A DNA stretch of 64,000 nucleotides, taken from positions 379,501 through 443,500 of the forward strand of contig JAJHZJ010000252.1 in the NCBI GenBank assembly GCA_023548195.1, given 5' to 3'. The number at the start of each line of letters is the position of its first letter. Positions within the stretch are counted from its first letter, which is position 1. Position numbers and translations under genes: made by a program. Shown here piece after piece: positions 10,086 through 21,359 of this stretch. The notes below the pieces were generated by a model. That model ran no database searches, was not told where the DNA came from, and worked only from the letters and a program-made list of their open reading frames with translations. Origin of the DNA: Bettongia penicillata ogilbyi (taxonomy: Eukaryota; Chordata; Mammalia; Diprotodontia; Potoroidae).

Positions 10086-12078
10086 CTAAGGATTGTCTAT
10101 CCACCCATATGATATAGCTTCCTAGATGACAAGCATTCTTCATCCAATTGATTTTTCCTATGTGAATAATTAGTCAAGTGTTTGGTATTCCTCTGTTCTT
10201 TCAGATATCTTATTGTTACAATATTATCAGCCTCTAGAGCTCAATATGAAAAACAAGGCACAAATTAGGTTTACTAATTGACATGGGATCACGAGTAGGA
10301 AATTCTATAACAAGCACAAAAGGAAGTAAGAATGACAAGATTTTCGAGATGGTCATACTAAATGGCAACTAACCATGAAGGTCTGAAGGTCTAAAATGTA
10401 TCTAGTTACTTTTCTGTCTGGGAAACTGTCAATCTTATAAAAATGTATTTAATAATCTCCCATTTTAATAGTTACTATTAATATGCTATACGGTGACTGT
10501 TGTCCTTTGTTCCCAAAGCTAGTATATTAAAAAGAAGTGATTAAGGATACAATCTTAGAATTCAGTGGGTGTCCTGAAGGTACTCACTCATTCCTAATAC
10601 TATAATTCCAAAGCCCCTATCAGCATATTTTCCATTAATAGATACAATCTACTAATAAAAAAGGCATTTACTAAGATGACATAGTAAAGATAGAAGCTAC
10701 AACATTTCCCTTCAGTAAAATTTGGACACACTTCTCCACAAATACAGAGGATCCATGAAAAGAGTAGGAACAAAATTAGAGTATGTATCCTATTAGTGAG
10801 GAACATACATAGGGAACACATGTGGCCAAAAGAGCTCGTGACTCCCATGCTTCATGGCCTTTCTGTTCTTTCTCTCTTGTGGAATCTGCACAGAGCTCCT
10901 TCCTGGGTGTACCGTATCTGTTGCATAGCATGCTCAGCTGTGTTCCCAGGGTCTGCTCCTCTCCAAGGGATAGCTTGACAGGAATAGCTTTGTCTTGAGT
11001 CTATAGTCTATAGTCATCTCTCTTTTATGCTGCCAAGAATCCCACTCCTTTCAGTTGATACTAGCCTCAAGTGACTATCTCTTTGCATCTGTGTCAGTTT
11101 ATCTAGAGTGTGTGTTTCTGCTCCCTCAACCCTGTCTCAGATTGTTTTGATTCACCTTCCGGTTGTTGGATGGGGTATTTCCTTTTGGACAAGGAGATCC
11201 ACTGCTAGACCCAAGGCCAAAAATGGAGGAAGAGAAGGAAAAAAATCATCTATGCTCAACGTGATTCCTTCTCAGTGTCCTTCTTCCTCAACTGAAGGCC
11301 TCTGCTTTAACTATCGTCAACTCTATAACTCTATAAGTACTGTCTCCAGGGCTTATCTATTTAATGCCCCCAGGCGCATGGACAATTTTTTGTTTGTTTG
11401 TCCAATAGACAGGCTCCACTTAGTTTCATGAGAGAAAGGTTATCATACTTTGTAAAGGAACCACATTGATTAAAACCTTGTCATCCTATGACTACATCAC
11501 CTGGTGAGGGGGAGGGAAAAAGAGAAGGAACCAAATTTCCCTCCTTTATGATAGAGTACAGTCTTCAAATGAGTCCCTAGGCGACTATTTTCCATTATTG
11601 CATTAAATGAGTTTACTATATCCTATAGTATATTTACTACATTCAGAACATTTAACAAGGATTCAATTTATTTTTTCAGCTGAAAGGCAAGTATATTCAA
11701 AAATTCTTAAAGACTCAAAATGATATAAAAAAAATGATTGAAGTACATAGTTTTCCAAACATTTTTGGCAGCCAAAGATGCAGCTTTGTTGAAGATACAA
11801 AGGGGGTAAATTCAACATCTGGACTTCTAAAAAAAACCAGGATCTAATAGAAGACACTGAGCCACAATATTTAAATAATTATAGCAAGAATTTGACTTAG
11901 AGGTCTCCATGAAAGAAATATGCTATTTTTAAACACTTTCCATCTGTTTAGGGGACTAGAGCAAGTGATTATTCATTTAATTTACTCTACAGGGGTCCCA
12001 AATTCCAGTGATTGAACTAAACAATAGTCTTAAATTAAGCACAGAGGAAGATAGACTGCATCTCCAAGTTATTTAATT
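10086..12078. other. Unassigned interval
   Basis: About 2 kb with no recognisable repeat or gene. A 107-codon frame at 11108-11431 has no start context or domain that supports a gene. A short direct repeat 'gtctatagtctatagtc' occurs near 11000. Confidence 0.4.
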
Positions 12079-12079
12079 T

Positions 12080-12225
12080 ACTATATTGTGAATTCCTTGA
12101 TTGCTCAAACCATACCATAGTTACCCATATTTCATTCACCCATGCCCCACTACCAGTATCTAGTCCAATGCTTTGTACACAGTAGGCACTTAATAGATAT
12201 TAATTTATTATTAATTAATCGAGAC
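12080..12225 (+). repeat. L2 LINE 3' end
   Basis: 'tgaattccttgattgctcaa', then 'ccagtatctagtccaatg', then 'cacagtaggcacttaataga' is the L2 3' terminus. Confidence 0.8.
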
Positions 12226-12849
12226 AAACATAATTGACTTTCCCACTTAATAAAATCTTACCTTAATAAAATACCTTAATAAAAGGTATAATTTGGACTG
12301 GTATGATAGTAAGAAGTTAGATATCACCTTAAATTTACATAAACTCTAACCACCAGTTATATTATTTTGTCTTAAAACATCAAGATATTTAATCCTATGG
12401 TGGATTGGGGGGGGGTCACAACTTTGACCTGTTTTTTACATTGCTGCCTAAGAATTTTGGAACAAGTTCTGCCCCACCAATGAATTCAAAAATTGTATTA
12501 TAATTTAGGAATCTAACCTTCCAAGTAACATGAAACTTTTATAATCTGTGGCTGGTTAACTCATACAGTTAGCATTCTGAACTGATAGGGATAGTTGTGG
12601 CTCTGAACTCCATAAGGCAAGCAATTTGTGTTCTTCTCCGTTACTATAGATTGTATTCCTTACTCCCAATTACCCTTCTTTTTTTCTGTTATGTAGGGGG
12701 TTTTTACACTCACAGAAGGAAAATACGGATTCAGAATTAGCACACCAGCATAATGTCATTACATGTATAATGCAAATAAAATAAAATACTTAATCAAGAG
12801 AAAGGTAAATTTCATATTCTCTACTTCCTAGTTATAGTTTCGCAGCTTA
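12226..12849. other. Unassigned AT-rich interval
   Basis: Contains the local repeat 'taataaaa..ccttaataaaa' at 12247-12285 and a G-run near 12407. No family recognised. Confidence 0.4.
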
Positions 12850-13290
12850 ACTTGGCCATTCCATTCATCACTCTTCCCAGGATCTCTGCACTCTCTTGGC
12901 CACAGATGAAAGACTGTCTAATTACCCTTCTTGCAAATATATACGTTTGTCACAAGGAGACAAGAGAACATGAATGGAGCAAGAAAGTTCATAACACTCC
13001 TCTCCCCATGGTGGCTTGGCCAATGGAGCACCATCTCAGAGAGAGCACTGTTATGTCCTGCCTACTTCCAACCCATGTGGAAGAGACTGGGGAGTCTGCA
13101 TCTAGAAAGTCCTGATGATATATAATGGAAGGGTCACGTTCCCTAACATGGAGTATGCACAGACATTCTATAAATGGTTCTAGGCTGCTAACCATGTGAT
13201 TGACTGTTGAAAACAGTAACCAGAAGCAAACAAGTCTCTTCCTTTCTGCTGCCTGGCTGCATTCAGGTGAAGAGGCAAGGACTGTTTGTC
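12850..13290. repeat. Unnamed LTR-like dispersed repeat, copy B
   Basis: This copy links the other two. 'ggccaatggagca' to 'catctagaaagt' (13018-13110) aligns with copy C at 62170-62240. 'gtatgcacagacattctat' to 'gctaaccatg' (13150-13196) aligns with copy A. The true boundaries are unknown. Confidence 0.45.
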
Positions 13291-14815
13291 CTCAAAGCAA
13301 AGCTGGTATTAACACGGTCAAGCGACATTATGGTTAAAATTGTTTGGGAGAATTAACCTATAGACTTGACTACTCTTTATAGGACTATTTCTATTCATTT
13401 TGAGCTCCATATCTGTGTAGCAAGCATTGGAGATCAGTGTCTGCTCAAAACTATAAAATCCCCAATACCTTACTACTGAAGTCCCTTGAAGCTGTGACAG
13501 TGTGACTTTACTTAAGATAATCTCTTCCTCCCTCTATCCTTAAAGGGATGTTGGAGAAACCAAAATCTCAGGGGAAGGAAGGCATTCAAGAACACCCTAC
13601 CCCCATATCAGTGAAAAGAGGTAACAAACTCATTGATATGTAGCAAGAAGCAAACTACCGCCATTTCCCCTGCTACCACTTTCACTTGCTTTGGCTTTAA
13701 CTACGGGTTGATTGGAAAAGAGGTCCTTATTGGCCAGTGACTATAAATAATGAAACTCCCTCTTTCCTTTCCATCCCAAGAAAGTAAATATCTCTACATG
13801 CTCATATCTGCCTTTTAAAACTTTTTTCTGTTTCTTTAGAGCTAATATTTTACAAGCTGTCAACCTAGTCTCTAAAAGAAATATTAAGATCTTAATAAAC
13901 TGTGGTTAACCCATTGCATTATTTCTTTGATGTATTTCATTTGCTCAAGAAGAGTTAAGAGGGAAATGGAAACAAAGACATTCTCTTTCTAATTTACTGG
14001 ACAGTCCTTATCTGGGTGCTCAGAACAAACCAGAGGGATCTTTTAAATATTATGTATTAGAATAATACTATAAATATTGTTATAACTCCCCCAAAGCAAG
14101 GAAAAGTTTAAGTCATGTGAATACTGGCCATCATGGATTCCCCTGAGCACTAATGAATCAAACATTTTAGGAGGAAGGAGGCTTGGTAAGGGAAACTTTC
14201 TCCCATAGCACCTCTAAGGTAGTGGTCTTGGACAACTTTTTCTTCCTACTTTTCTAATACCCAAAACAGACTCAGACAAGAGTCTGTGAGAGAAAAAGAG
14301 TCACACAGGAAGGGAGATGTCGGGAAAGAAGGGCTCCACCTAAACAAGAGTAAACGTCAGTCTGTGGGAATAGCTAGGCTTCCTCAGAATTAATACAGAA
14401 AAGTTATGGGGAGAAGAAAGTTCTGGGAACCATGACATTTTCTATATGAAGCCTTCCCTAATCTCTAACCCAATACCTGTAGTCACCATCATTCATCTCA
14501 TACCTCAAAAAAGTTACAGTGTATTCATTGTTGTACATATTTTGTAATAATAAGTACCTATTGATTGACTGATTGAAGTGTCTTGCTATCCTGGACAAGA
14601 CTGTTCCTAAGTACTGTGGAGTCGACAATAGTTCATTAATCTCGCACCCAACACAAGCCAACATTTGCTACCATTTAGTATTTACTGTAACAGTAAACAT
14701 CTAGCACTCCGAGGAATTTATTCTACTGGAAAGCATTGCTCCAATTCTCACAGCATTCAACATTGCTCACTGTCCTTCCTTTCAGGAGGTAGTGTAGTAG
14801 AGTGAAAAGCACACT
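13291..14815. other. Unassigned interval with LTR-like signals
   Basis: Between 13700 and 13910 the plus strand carries two CCAAT-like boxes (tgattgg, attggcc), a TATA-like 'actataaataa' and a poly(A)-like 'taataaa', in LTR order. I could not find paired terminal repeats. The remainder is unassigned. Confidence 0.3.
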
Positions 14816-14967
14816 GGAAAGAAAGGAAGAAAAGAAGGAAGGAAGAAAGGAAGAAAGGAAGGAAGGAAGGAAGGAAGGAAGGAAGGAAGGAAGGAAGGAA
14901 GGAAGGAAGGAAGGAAGGAAGGAAGGAAGGAAGAAAGAAAGAAAGGAAGAAAGGAAGGAAGGAAAGA
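14816..14967. repeat. (GGAA)n tract
   Basis: About 150 bases of tandem GGAA with GAAA variants at both edges; the centre is a pure run of about 20 or more units. Overlapping Lys/Glu/Arg- and Phe/Leu/Pro/Ser-rich frames on the two strands are artefacts of this repeat. Confidence 0.97.
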
Positions 14968-15023
14968 TAGCTGTGTGTGTGTGTGTATATATATATATAC
15001 ACACATATATATATACATATACA
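14968..15023. repeat. Compound (TG)n(TA)n microsatellite
   Basis: A GT run followed by alternating TA/CA units directly after the GGAA tract. Confidence 0.95.
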
Positions 15024-15744
15024 GCTCTCTGATGCACAATCCTCACAGTCCTGACTATGGGAAGTGTTGACAGAGTGACTAATAAATATGCACAGTAAGG
15101 AGTTGATGATAAGTCGATCAAACAAAATGAACTCAAACTCCAGAACAGCAGGAAAAATCCTTCTGCTTTCCTGGACAGTGTCCAGGTCCAGAAGTGCTAA
15201 TCTGTAATGTGAGGAAGGGGAACGGAGGAGGGGTGGGGAATAAGGGGAGGGAAAATGTCAGGTTGGAGGAAATCATGCATTTGTAAACATTCAAATATAA
15301 TTTGCTAGCAACTTGAATTTTATGCAAATATTGTTTTAGTCGAACGTATGCCTTGGGAATATATTCTTGAAAAAGAATCTGAAGTGGATTGAATGACTCT
15401 AGTCATTGACACAAGAATTTATAGTAAATGATAGTAGGGGATGTGGACAGCAGCCTTTTCAGCCCATGCTTGAGTTACTCTGCATCACTGATCCATCGCA
15501 GAGCTCAGAAAGCTCCATTTTGCCCCAGGACACATCTGACCAGAAAAGCATTGAAAACACTGCAGGCACTAAATCTCTCTGAAGATACCTTTGTCTTGGA
15601 AAGATCCACACAAAGCCTTAGTGAGAAGGAAATGCTCATGACTAGGCAGTTCTTAGCACTCAAACAGAGAAATCATGTTTTTTTTTCCTTCTCTCACTTA
15701 AGATCAAGCAATGATAATGATCGCGGGGTATCAAAACTGAATTG
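15024..15744. other. Unassigned interval
   Basis: A purine-rich patch lies at 15210-15260. A 105-codon frame at 15428-15745 shows no recognisable domain. Confidence 0.45.
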
Positions 15745-15862
15745 AGGGTCAAAGAATTTGCATTCAAATCTTTTCTTTAATAATAATCTCTGTGTGACTC
15801 CAGGTTAGTAACTGAACCTCTCTGTACCTCAGTTTCTTCATCTTCAAAATCCATCCCATTTC
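15745..15862 (+). repeat. MIR-type SINE fragment
   Basis: 'ttgcattcaaatctt', 'ctctgtgtgactcc' and 'tgtacctcagtttcttcatc' match the sense MIR middle. Confidence 0.75.
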
Positions 15863-15974
15863 TGAGGAAAAAGAGAAATGCAAAACTGAAATAAACTCCA
15901 GAACAAGGATTCTGATACTACTTGGGACATAGTTTCATAAAATAAAAGAACTGGGAATGATGTTGGAAATCATT

Positions 15975-16160
15975 CAGCGTAGTATGATAGGAAGAGCACT
16001 AGAGGCATAGGACCCTTGCCCAAACCCTGGCTCTGTTGATTATCACTTGTGCGACCCTGAACAAATTTCTCCTGGTCTCAGTTTCTTTATCTACAAAATA
16101 AAAATCTTGAAGGAGATGACCCTAAGGTTCCTTCCAACTCCAAATTCTATGATCCAACTT
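15975..16160 (+). repeat. MIR3-like SINE with L3 tail
   Basis: MIR core 'cttgtgcgaccctgaacaa' and 'ctcagtttctttatctac' are followed by 'aaggttccttccaactcc' and 'attctatgatcc', the CR1/L3 3' signature. Confidence 0.75.
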
Positions 16161-16183
16161 AATGCCTTCCTTGTGCAGGTAAA

Positions 16184-16512
16184 AAAGGTGGTGCAGTGGA
16201 TAGAGCACCAGTGCAGGAGATAGGAGGACTTGAGTTTCAAATCTCACCTCAGACACTTGACACTCACTAGCTGTGTGAGTGTCACTTAACTTCAATTGGT
16301 CAAGTCACTTAACTTCAATTGCCTCATCTTGGGTCATCTCCTGTCATCCTGATGAATATCTGGTCACTGGATTCAGATGGCTCAGGAGGAGAAGTGAGGC
16401 TGGTGACCTGCACAGCCCTCCCTCCCTCAAAACAAAGTCAAGTACAAGTCATGTCATCACTTCTCTGATGGCATGGTCTTCTTTGGCAATGAAGGACAAA
16501 CACACAAAGAAC
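16184..16512 (+). repeat. MAR1-type SINE, near complete
   Basis: The sense copy runs from 'aggtggtgcagtggatagag' (the tRNA-like head) through 'cctgatgaatatctggtca' to the RTE-like tail 'ttctttggcaatgaaggac' and an A/C-rich end. It contains a private direct duplication: an identical 18-base string beginning gtcacttaac occurs at 16281-16298 and 16304-16321, period 23. The A-box region is still readable, but no transcript can be inferred. Confidence 0.9.
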
Positions 16513-16623
16513 TGAGGTCTAGAACAGTAAAGTGATTTGATCAAGGTCCCATCACTAATTAGTAGCAAATGTAGTAAGATTAGAATCCAGGGGTCCTGAC
16601 TTGCATTCCAGCTCCCTCTCTCA
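16513..16623 (-). repeat. MIR-type SINE fragment, antisense
   Basis: 'ctgaggtctagaacagtaaa', 'gatttgatcaaggtccca' and 'gattagaatccagg' form an antisense MIR stretch directly after the MAR1 copy. Confidence 0.7.
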
Positions 16624-16939
16624 TTTAAATTCAAATGGGAGAGGTAACATGTATATTACTAGATACAATCAAGGTATATACAATCATCCCACTTGACAAA
16701 TGGTGATTTTTGTCTTTTGTCTCTTTCTTAGTGATGTTCTAAATAACTCAGTTTTTATATACAATTTCCTGCTAATCATATGAACATTACATGTGAAGTC
16801 AGCATAGCTACAGCAGGGACACTGGTTTAATTCAATTTGACAAACATTTATTAAGCGTCTACTATGTGCAAAGCATTTTGTTAGGCAGCTAGACATAAAC
16901 CTGTATGTCTGAAGATGGCCATTATGGTGGTTTCCATTT
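16624..16939 (+). repeat. Left arm of a long inverted duplication
   Basis: The 316-base arm pairs with the reverse complement of 17610-17942. Near-identical blocks include 'atcatcccacttgacaaatg', 'gttctaaataactca', 'aatttcctgcta' and 'gttaggcagctaga'. An L2 3' end (antisense, about 16828-16900) lies inside the arm, and unrelated flanking sequence is shared on both sides of it. I estimate roughly 80% identity by eye. Confidence 0.85.
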
Positions 16940-17609
16940 AAAAAGAGGCAGCAAAGGTAGTGAATAGATAAACATCAAAGTGAGGAAGACCTGAGCTCAT
17001 GTCCACTTCTGATACGTACTAGCTGTTTGACTCAAGGACTCAGTGCCCCCATACAGTTTAGTGGAGGTAGCTGGTGTTTTTTCACTGAGAGTGTCCAATT
17101 CTATGTAGTCCCAGGTTCAGATCAAGAGAGGAAAGAAAGATAAACAAGGGAGAGAGGGATGGGAGAGAAGGAAGAAGGGAAGGAGGGAGGCAGAGAAAAA
17201 GATTGAATGCAGTTTAATATGTACAGGTAAAACCGAAATCAATTCTTTTTGAACAAATTTGAATACTGACTAAAAAATAAAAGAATCCCTTAACAGCATT
17301 TCTGGGAAAATGGCATTGTTTATAGATGTATATCACAAGCCTATTGGGAATCATTTTCTCAGAAGTAGTTCCCTCAAAATAAACAAAATTTATTTGCACT
17401 GAAAGGGAACAATACCTTTAATACAGCCTCAAACAACAACTTTTCAAGCTAAATGACATAGAAAAGCTTTATCCTTGCAAACCAATCATAACAGGGTGTA
17501 TAAGTTCTTTGGGGAGTAAATGGAAAAATACAAATTTTTTTAAAAAGAATTTTCAAATAGAATTGTGAGCTGTAGGTCAATGACTTGAAAATCCCAATGA
17601 ATAATCAGA
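16940..17609. other. Spacer between the inverted arms
   Basis: A 670-base loop region. It includes a MON1-like SINE fragment at about 16945-17045 ('aagacctgagctcatgtcc', 'actagctgtttgactcaa') and a purine-rich patch at 17125-17205. The rest is AT-rich and unassigned. Confidence 0.6.
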
Positions 17610-17942
17610 AAATGGAAGCTTCCAGTGTAGCCATCTTCAAAGACTCCTGTATTTCTAGCTGCCTAACCAAAATACATTGTACATAGTAAATATTTAATAA
17701 ATGTTTGTTGAATTGAATTAAGCCAATGTCATTGCTGTAGTTATCCTGATAGTACCTGTAACTTTCACATGATTAACTAGCAGGAAATTTAATATAAAAA
17801 GATGAGTTATTTAGAACACCACTAGGAAGGGAAGAGGCAAGAGGCAAAAAAAAAAAAAATCACCATTTGTCAAGTGGGATGATTATATATATTTTGGTTA
17901 TATCTAATTAAATACATGTTCCCTCCACCATTTGAATTTAAA
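17610..17942 (-). repeat. Right arm of the long inverted duplication
   Basis: Reverse-complementary to 16624-16939. It holds the same L2 3' end on the plus strand ('tatttaataaatgtttgttg'), 'tagcaggaaattt' and 'caccatttgtcaagtgggat'. It differs by a 14-base A-run near 17847 and small indels, so the arms have diverged. Confidence 0.85.
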
Positions 17943-18028
17943 CTTTTTGCCTTTCTTTGCATCCCCAGTTCTTAGAATGGTGCTTGGAACCTAAGAAGTG
18001 CTTAATAAGGGTTTGGTGGTTGACATCT
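17930..18028 (+). repeat. L2 LINE 3' end
   Basis: 'gcctttctttgcatccccag', then 'atggtgcttgg', then 'agaagtgcttaataagg' is a sense L2 terminus that starts where the right arm stops. Confidence 0.75.
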
Positions 18029-18214
18029 AATTTTTCAACCTCGTAAAACAATGCTAGAGTAAAAATAGGTACAACTGGAGCAATGATCTCAGTATTTCAT
18101 TACATCCTCACATAAAAATGTCACCTCCTGCCTAGAGAGTGTAGATTTGAAACTAACATGATTAAATCCAGATGGCAAGATATAGTATGAAATACTAGCA
18201 TCACATCCCTCATA

Positions 18215-18450
18215 ACTAAATGGATTGAGTACTGGACTTTGCCTTAGGGAGATCTAGGTTCAGATCTTCCTTCTGACATTGCATGATGATGGGGAAATCA
18301 CCAAACTTCTCTAAATCACAATTACATTATCGGTAGACTGTGGATAATAATTGTACCTATCTTACAGGGTTGTTTGTTAGGAAAACCAATTAGAAAATGC
18401 CATAAGGTGCTTTATAAACCTTGAAGCACCATATAAACATCAGCAATTGT
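18215..18450 (+). repeat. MIR/THER-type SINE
   Basis: 'ggattgagtactggactt', 'gatctaggttcagatcttc', 'ttacagggttgtttg' and the marsupial-style end 'gtgctttataaaccttgaag' with 'accatataaacatc' mark a near-complete copy. Confidence 0.8.
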
Positions 18451-18968
18451 CAATAGGGTTGTTGGGGTTCCCCCCACCGCAAGCTTGCCTTAGACATTTT
18501 GACATACATAACACAACATATTGAACCCCAGAAGTGGTCCTACTATCCTTAAGCCAAATGACTTAAATTCACAGATATAAAAGGAATCCCAAGACATCAT
18601 AGAAAAGAAATGAAAGCCTTCCATAGCCTGATGCAGAAGAATCTGGTTCAAGGCTTAAGGCAGAGGAACATAGAAAATGAAGTGTTTTTCCCAAGGCCCT
18701 ACATTCTGAAGCATATTTGAACATGTCACCATAACCCTCATAAGAGACACTCTGAAAGGAGTGGCTTACACTTTCTGAGAAGTGATGGAAAAGAATGAAA
18801 ATGGAAAAAATGTATCTGCCTACTTCCAAACATACTCCATGATTTAGCATTGTATTCTTTCAGCTCTATTCTAGAATGCATGAATTCTTCTATCTCTAAA
18901 TGACTTACCCAAAAGAGCATTATCTCTGCTACAATGCCACAGGACTCTATACTTACTTAATCATTTTT
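18451..18968. other. Unassigned interval
   Basis: No recognised repeat. Overlapping 93- and 60-codon minus-strand frames (18569-18920) lack recognisable domains. Confidence 0.45.
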
Positions 18969-18969
18969 G

Positions 18970-19325
18970 TCAATAATACAGATAAAGACACAGATGGAAT
19001 ACTTAGTCAAAAATCTGAAAATATTTTGACCAGCTGGAATGATGGACCAATCCTAATGATGTGAATTTGAGTAGGGATAAATATAAAGTCCTACACTTAG
19101 GAACAAAAAATAAATTCTATAACTACAAAGTGGAAAAGATGGGATTTAAAAGTAGTTCATATGGAACAAAAACTACTAGAGGATTTAGTGGCCTAAACAA
19201 AAAAAACCTCTTTGCCCTAGAAATTATCAAAGTACAGTTATCCTTTCCACATTGCAACTTTCTCCATCACAGTTTTGATACATCACAGGATGGCATAAGA
19301 AATTAAATATGACTTTGGGGGAGTT
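18970..19325 (+). repeat. L3/CR1 LINE ORF2 fragment
   Basis: 'gagtagggataaatataaag', then 'tcctacacttaggaacaa', resembles the L3 segment encoding the region after the reverse transcriptase. It is the sense counterpart of the antisense L3 piece at 3190-3320. An 81-codon open remnant remains at 19061-19306. Confidence 0.65.
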
Positions 19326-19380
19326 TTGTAGAATCTGCAGATGATATACAATGGGCAGCAAAGGACAAAAACTCAGAAAT

Positions 19381-19446
19381 GTATGTGTGTGTGTGTGTGT
19401 GTCTCTCTCTCTCTAGATGTGTGTGTGTATATATATATATATATAC
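19381..19446. repeat. Compound TG/TC/TA microsatellite
   Basis: Runs of GT, CT, GT and AT in succession. Confidence 0.95.
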
Positions 19447-19789
19447 AGTATTGTATAATATCAACATATTTTATCTTTTAATATCATAACAATTCAGACT
19501 TCTTCTGGTACAAAGGGAAAGCCAAACATTTTACTTAGATTTTCCAGATTGCCGGGGCACTGAACCCTTAACCTCTGTGATATGGAAGAGTTAACTGTCT
19601 CTGACATATTATCTATTCCTTCCTGCCTCACCAAACCATCTAAAAATAATAATAAAACCCCCCTGCCCTTCATAACCATCAGGAAGCCAGACACAAAGCC
19701 TCCCTGGGATCTTAACCAAGAGTAGAGCCTCAAACACTAGGGCAGACGAGGAATCAAGTGTTTTCCCATACTATCTAGAACAAACCAAT
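19447..19789. other. Unassigned spacer
   Basis: No repeat recognised before the L2 copy begins. Confidence 0.4.
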
Positions 19790-21356
19790 TCTACCGCTTT
19801 AACCAGGTCTACCATGCTCTACCCTCACCTTCCACTGTATCCTCCAGAACCTTCTTTCTATTATAAACAAACTTCCCTTCATCTTAGATATCTTCCTCTC
19901 AATACTCTTTCCATCTTCATATATTGCTTCTCTCCAAAGAGATTACATCCCTAGTCATGGTCTCCAGTGTACTTCTCTCATGCTCCCATTGCAGTGGGCC
20001 ATGAAAGAAAGCAAATATACTACTTGTTCACCACTCACAGAGACCCTCCCTCAGCTACTACTGATCAGCAAAATCCTTTCCTTTGAGTTCTTTCCATTCA
20101 TCTTTTTCACCCCCTCCAAACCTGTATTTCAGTTATTCTTATTTTCAAGTGATTATTTCTCCTTTGCCAGTGATGATCAACTCCAGTGGTACAGTTTTGT
20201 TTTCCAACTCATCATCTTTACTTAGGGATTTCAAAATACATATTGTTATGCCTTCAAATGCTCTGACCTCGCAGGACTTCAACTTCTTCAACTTGTATCA
20301 CCTACACCTTCATTTCTCACAAGGAAGGTCATAGCCTTCATCCTACTCTGGCTCACAATTATTCTACCTCCACAATGCAGAACCCTTCCTCTTTTGATCA
20401 TAAATGCCTATCCTCTCAACTCTCCCTCTACTTTACTTCCCCTAAATCTATTCTGAGTCCTTTAGAAGACCAACAGCCCCTTCATTCTAGTTTCATTGTT
20501 CTCTCTTGACTCTGTAGTTAAACACTGCTCTCAATCTTTGATTCCTCACTTCTGACCCCAAAGACGTTCACAACTTGTCAAATGGTACCATCTTATTTCA
20601 AAAATCCCCTTGTTGCATACAATTTATTCTTCCCTGATTGACTCAGTACCCAAACTAACAATTCCAAACCTTCTTTTTTCTCCTTACATTAGCTCCTCTT
20701 CTCTCTCTCACCAAAGGACCTTGACTTATATTTTACCAAGGAAGTCAAAGGCATCATGAGCACCTTCATCATCCCCTATCTTCTCCTCCTTTGCTCCAGT
20801 ATAACAAAAAGGGAATCGTTCCTGCTGAGGTCAACCTGCTTACTTGTGCCATCATACACCTTACTCTTCTCTAATACACTCTAATACATTTCACCCCATG
20901 AAAACTTGCCTCTGAAAATTATACCCTCTCTATCACAAATATCTTTATCTTCTTTTCTACTTTCGTTCACAACATGCTCATTCTTAAAAAAAACTCCATC
21001 CTAAAAAAGATGTCATTTGACTTACCATCACCCCATCTACCATCCAATATTTCTCTTCCCTTCATGACCAAACTCTTTTTTAAAAAAATCTACAATCATT
21101 ATCCCATTTTCCTTCACTTCCCAATCCTTTGCAAATCTGACTTCTGCCCTCAACACTTGGCTGAAATTGCCCTCTGTGATATGACCGTTGATCTCTTCAC
21201 TACTAAATACAATGGCTTTTGCCCTATCCTTCTTAACCTCCATGCAGTTTTTGACAGAGCTGAGTGGTTCTCCCTTGACGTTCTCTTTCCTTTTGGTTTC
21301 TGTGACTCCCCTTCTCTGGTTTTCTTCCTTCAGTTTTTTATCAATTATTCATAATC
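19790..21356 (+). pseudogene. L2 LINE ORF2 relic, 5' part
   Basis: Pyrimidine-rich plus-strand sequence typical of L2. A 126-codon frame at 20974-21354 still resembles the L2 reverse-transcriptase fingers/palm entry: 'LHAVFDRAEWFSLDVLF' stands where the family has an A-F-D-T-V-D-H type motif. The catalytic motif-A neighbourhood is altered and stops occur on either side. The copy is interrupted at about 21360 and resumes at about 21960. Confidence 0.75.
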
Positions 21357-21359
21357 TCT

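Noticed and set aside
13291..13910. Confident solo LTR call from CCAAT, TATA-like and poly(A)-like strings
   Set aside because: Such short motifs are common in AT-rich DNA, and I found no TG...CA ends or flanking duplications.
14723..15136. Open frames up to 137 codons rich in Phe-Leu-Pro-Ser
   Set aside because: They arise entirely from translating the GGAA tract and adjacent TG/TA repeats; the three frames are equally open.
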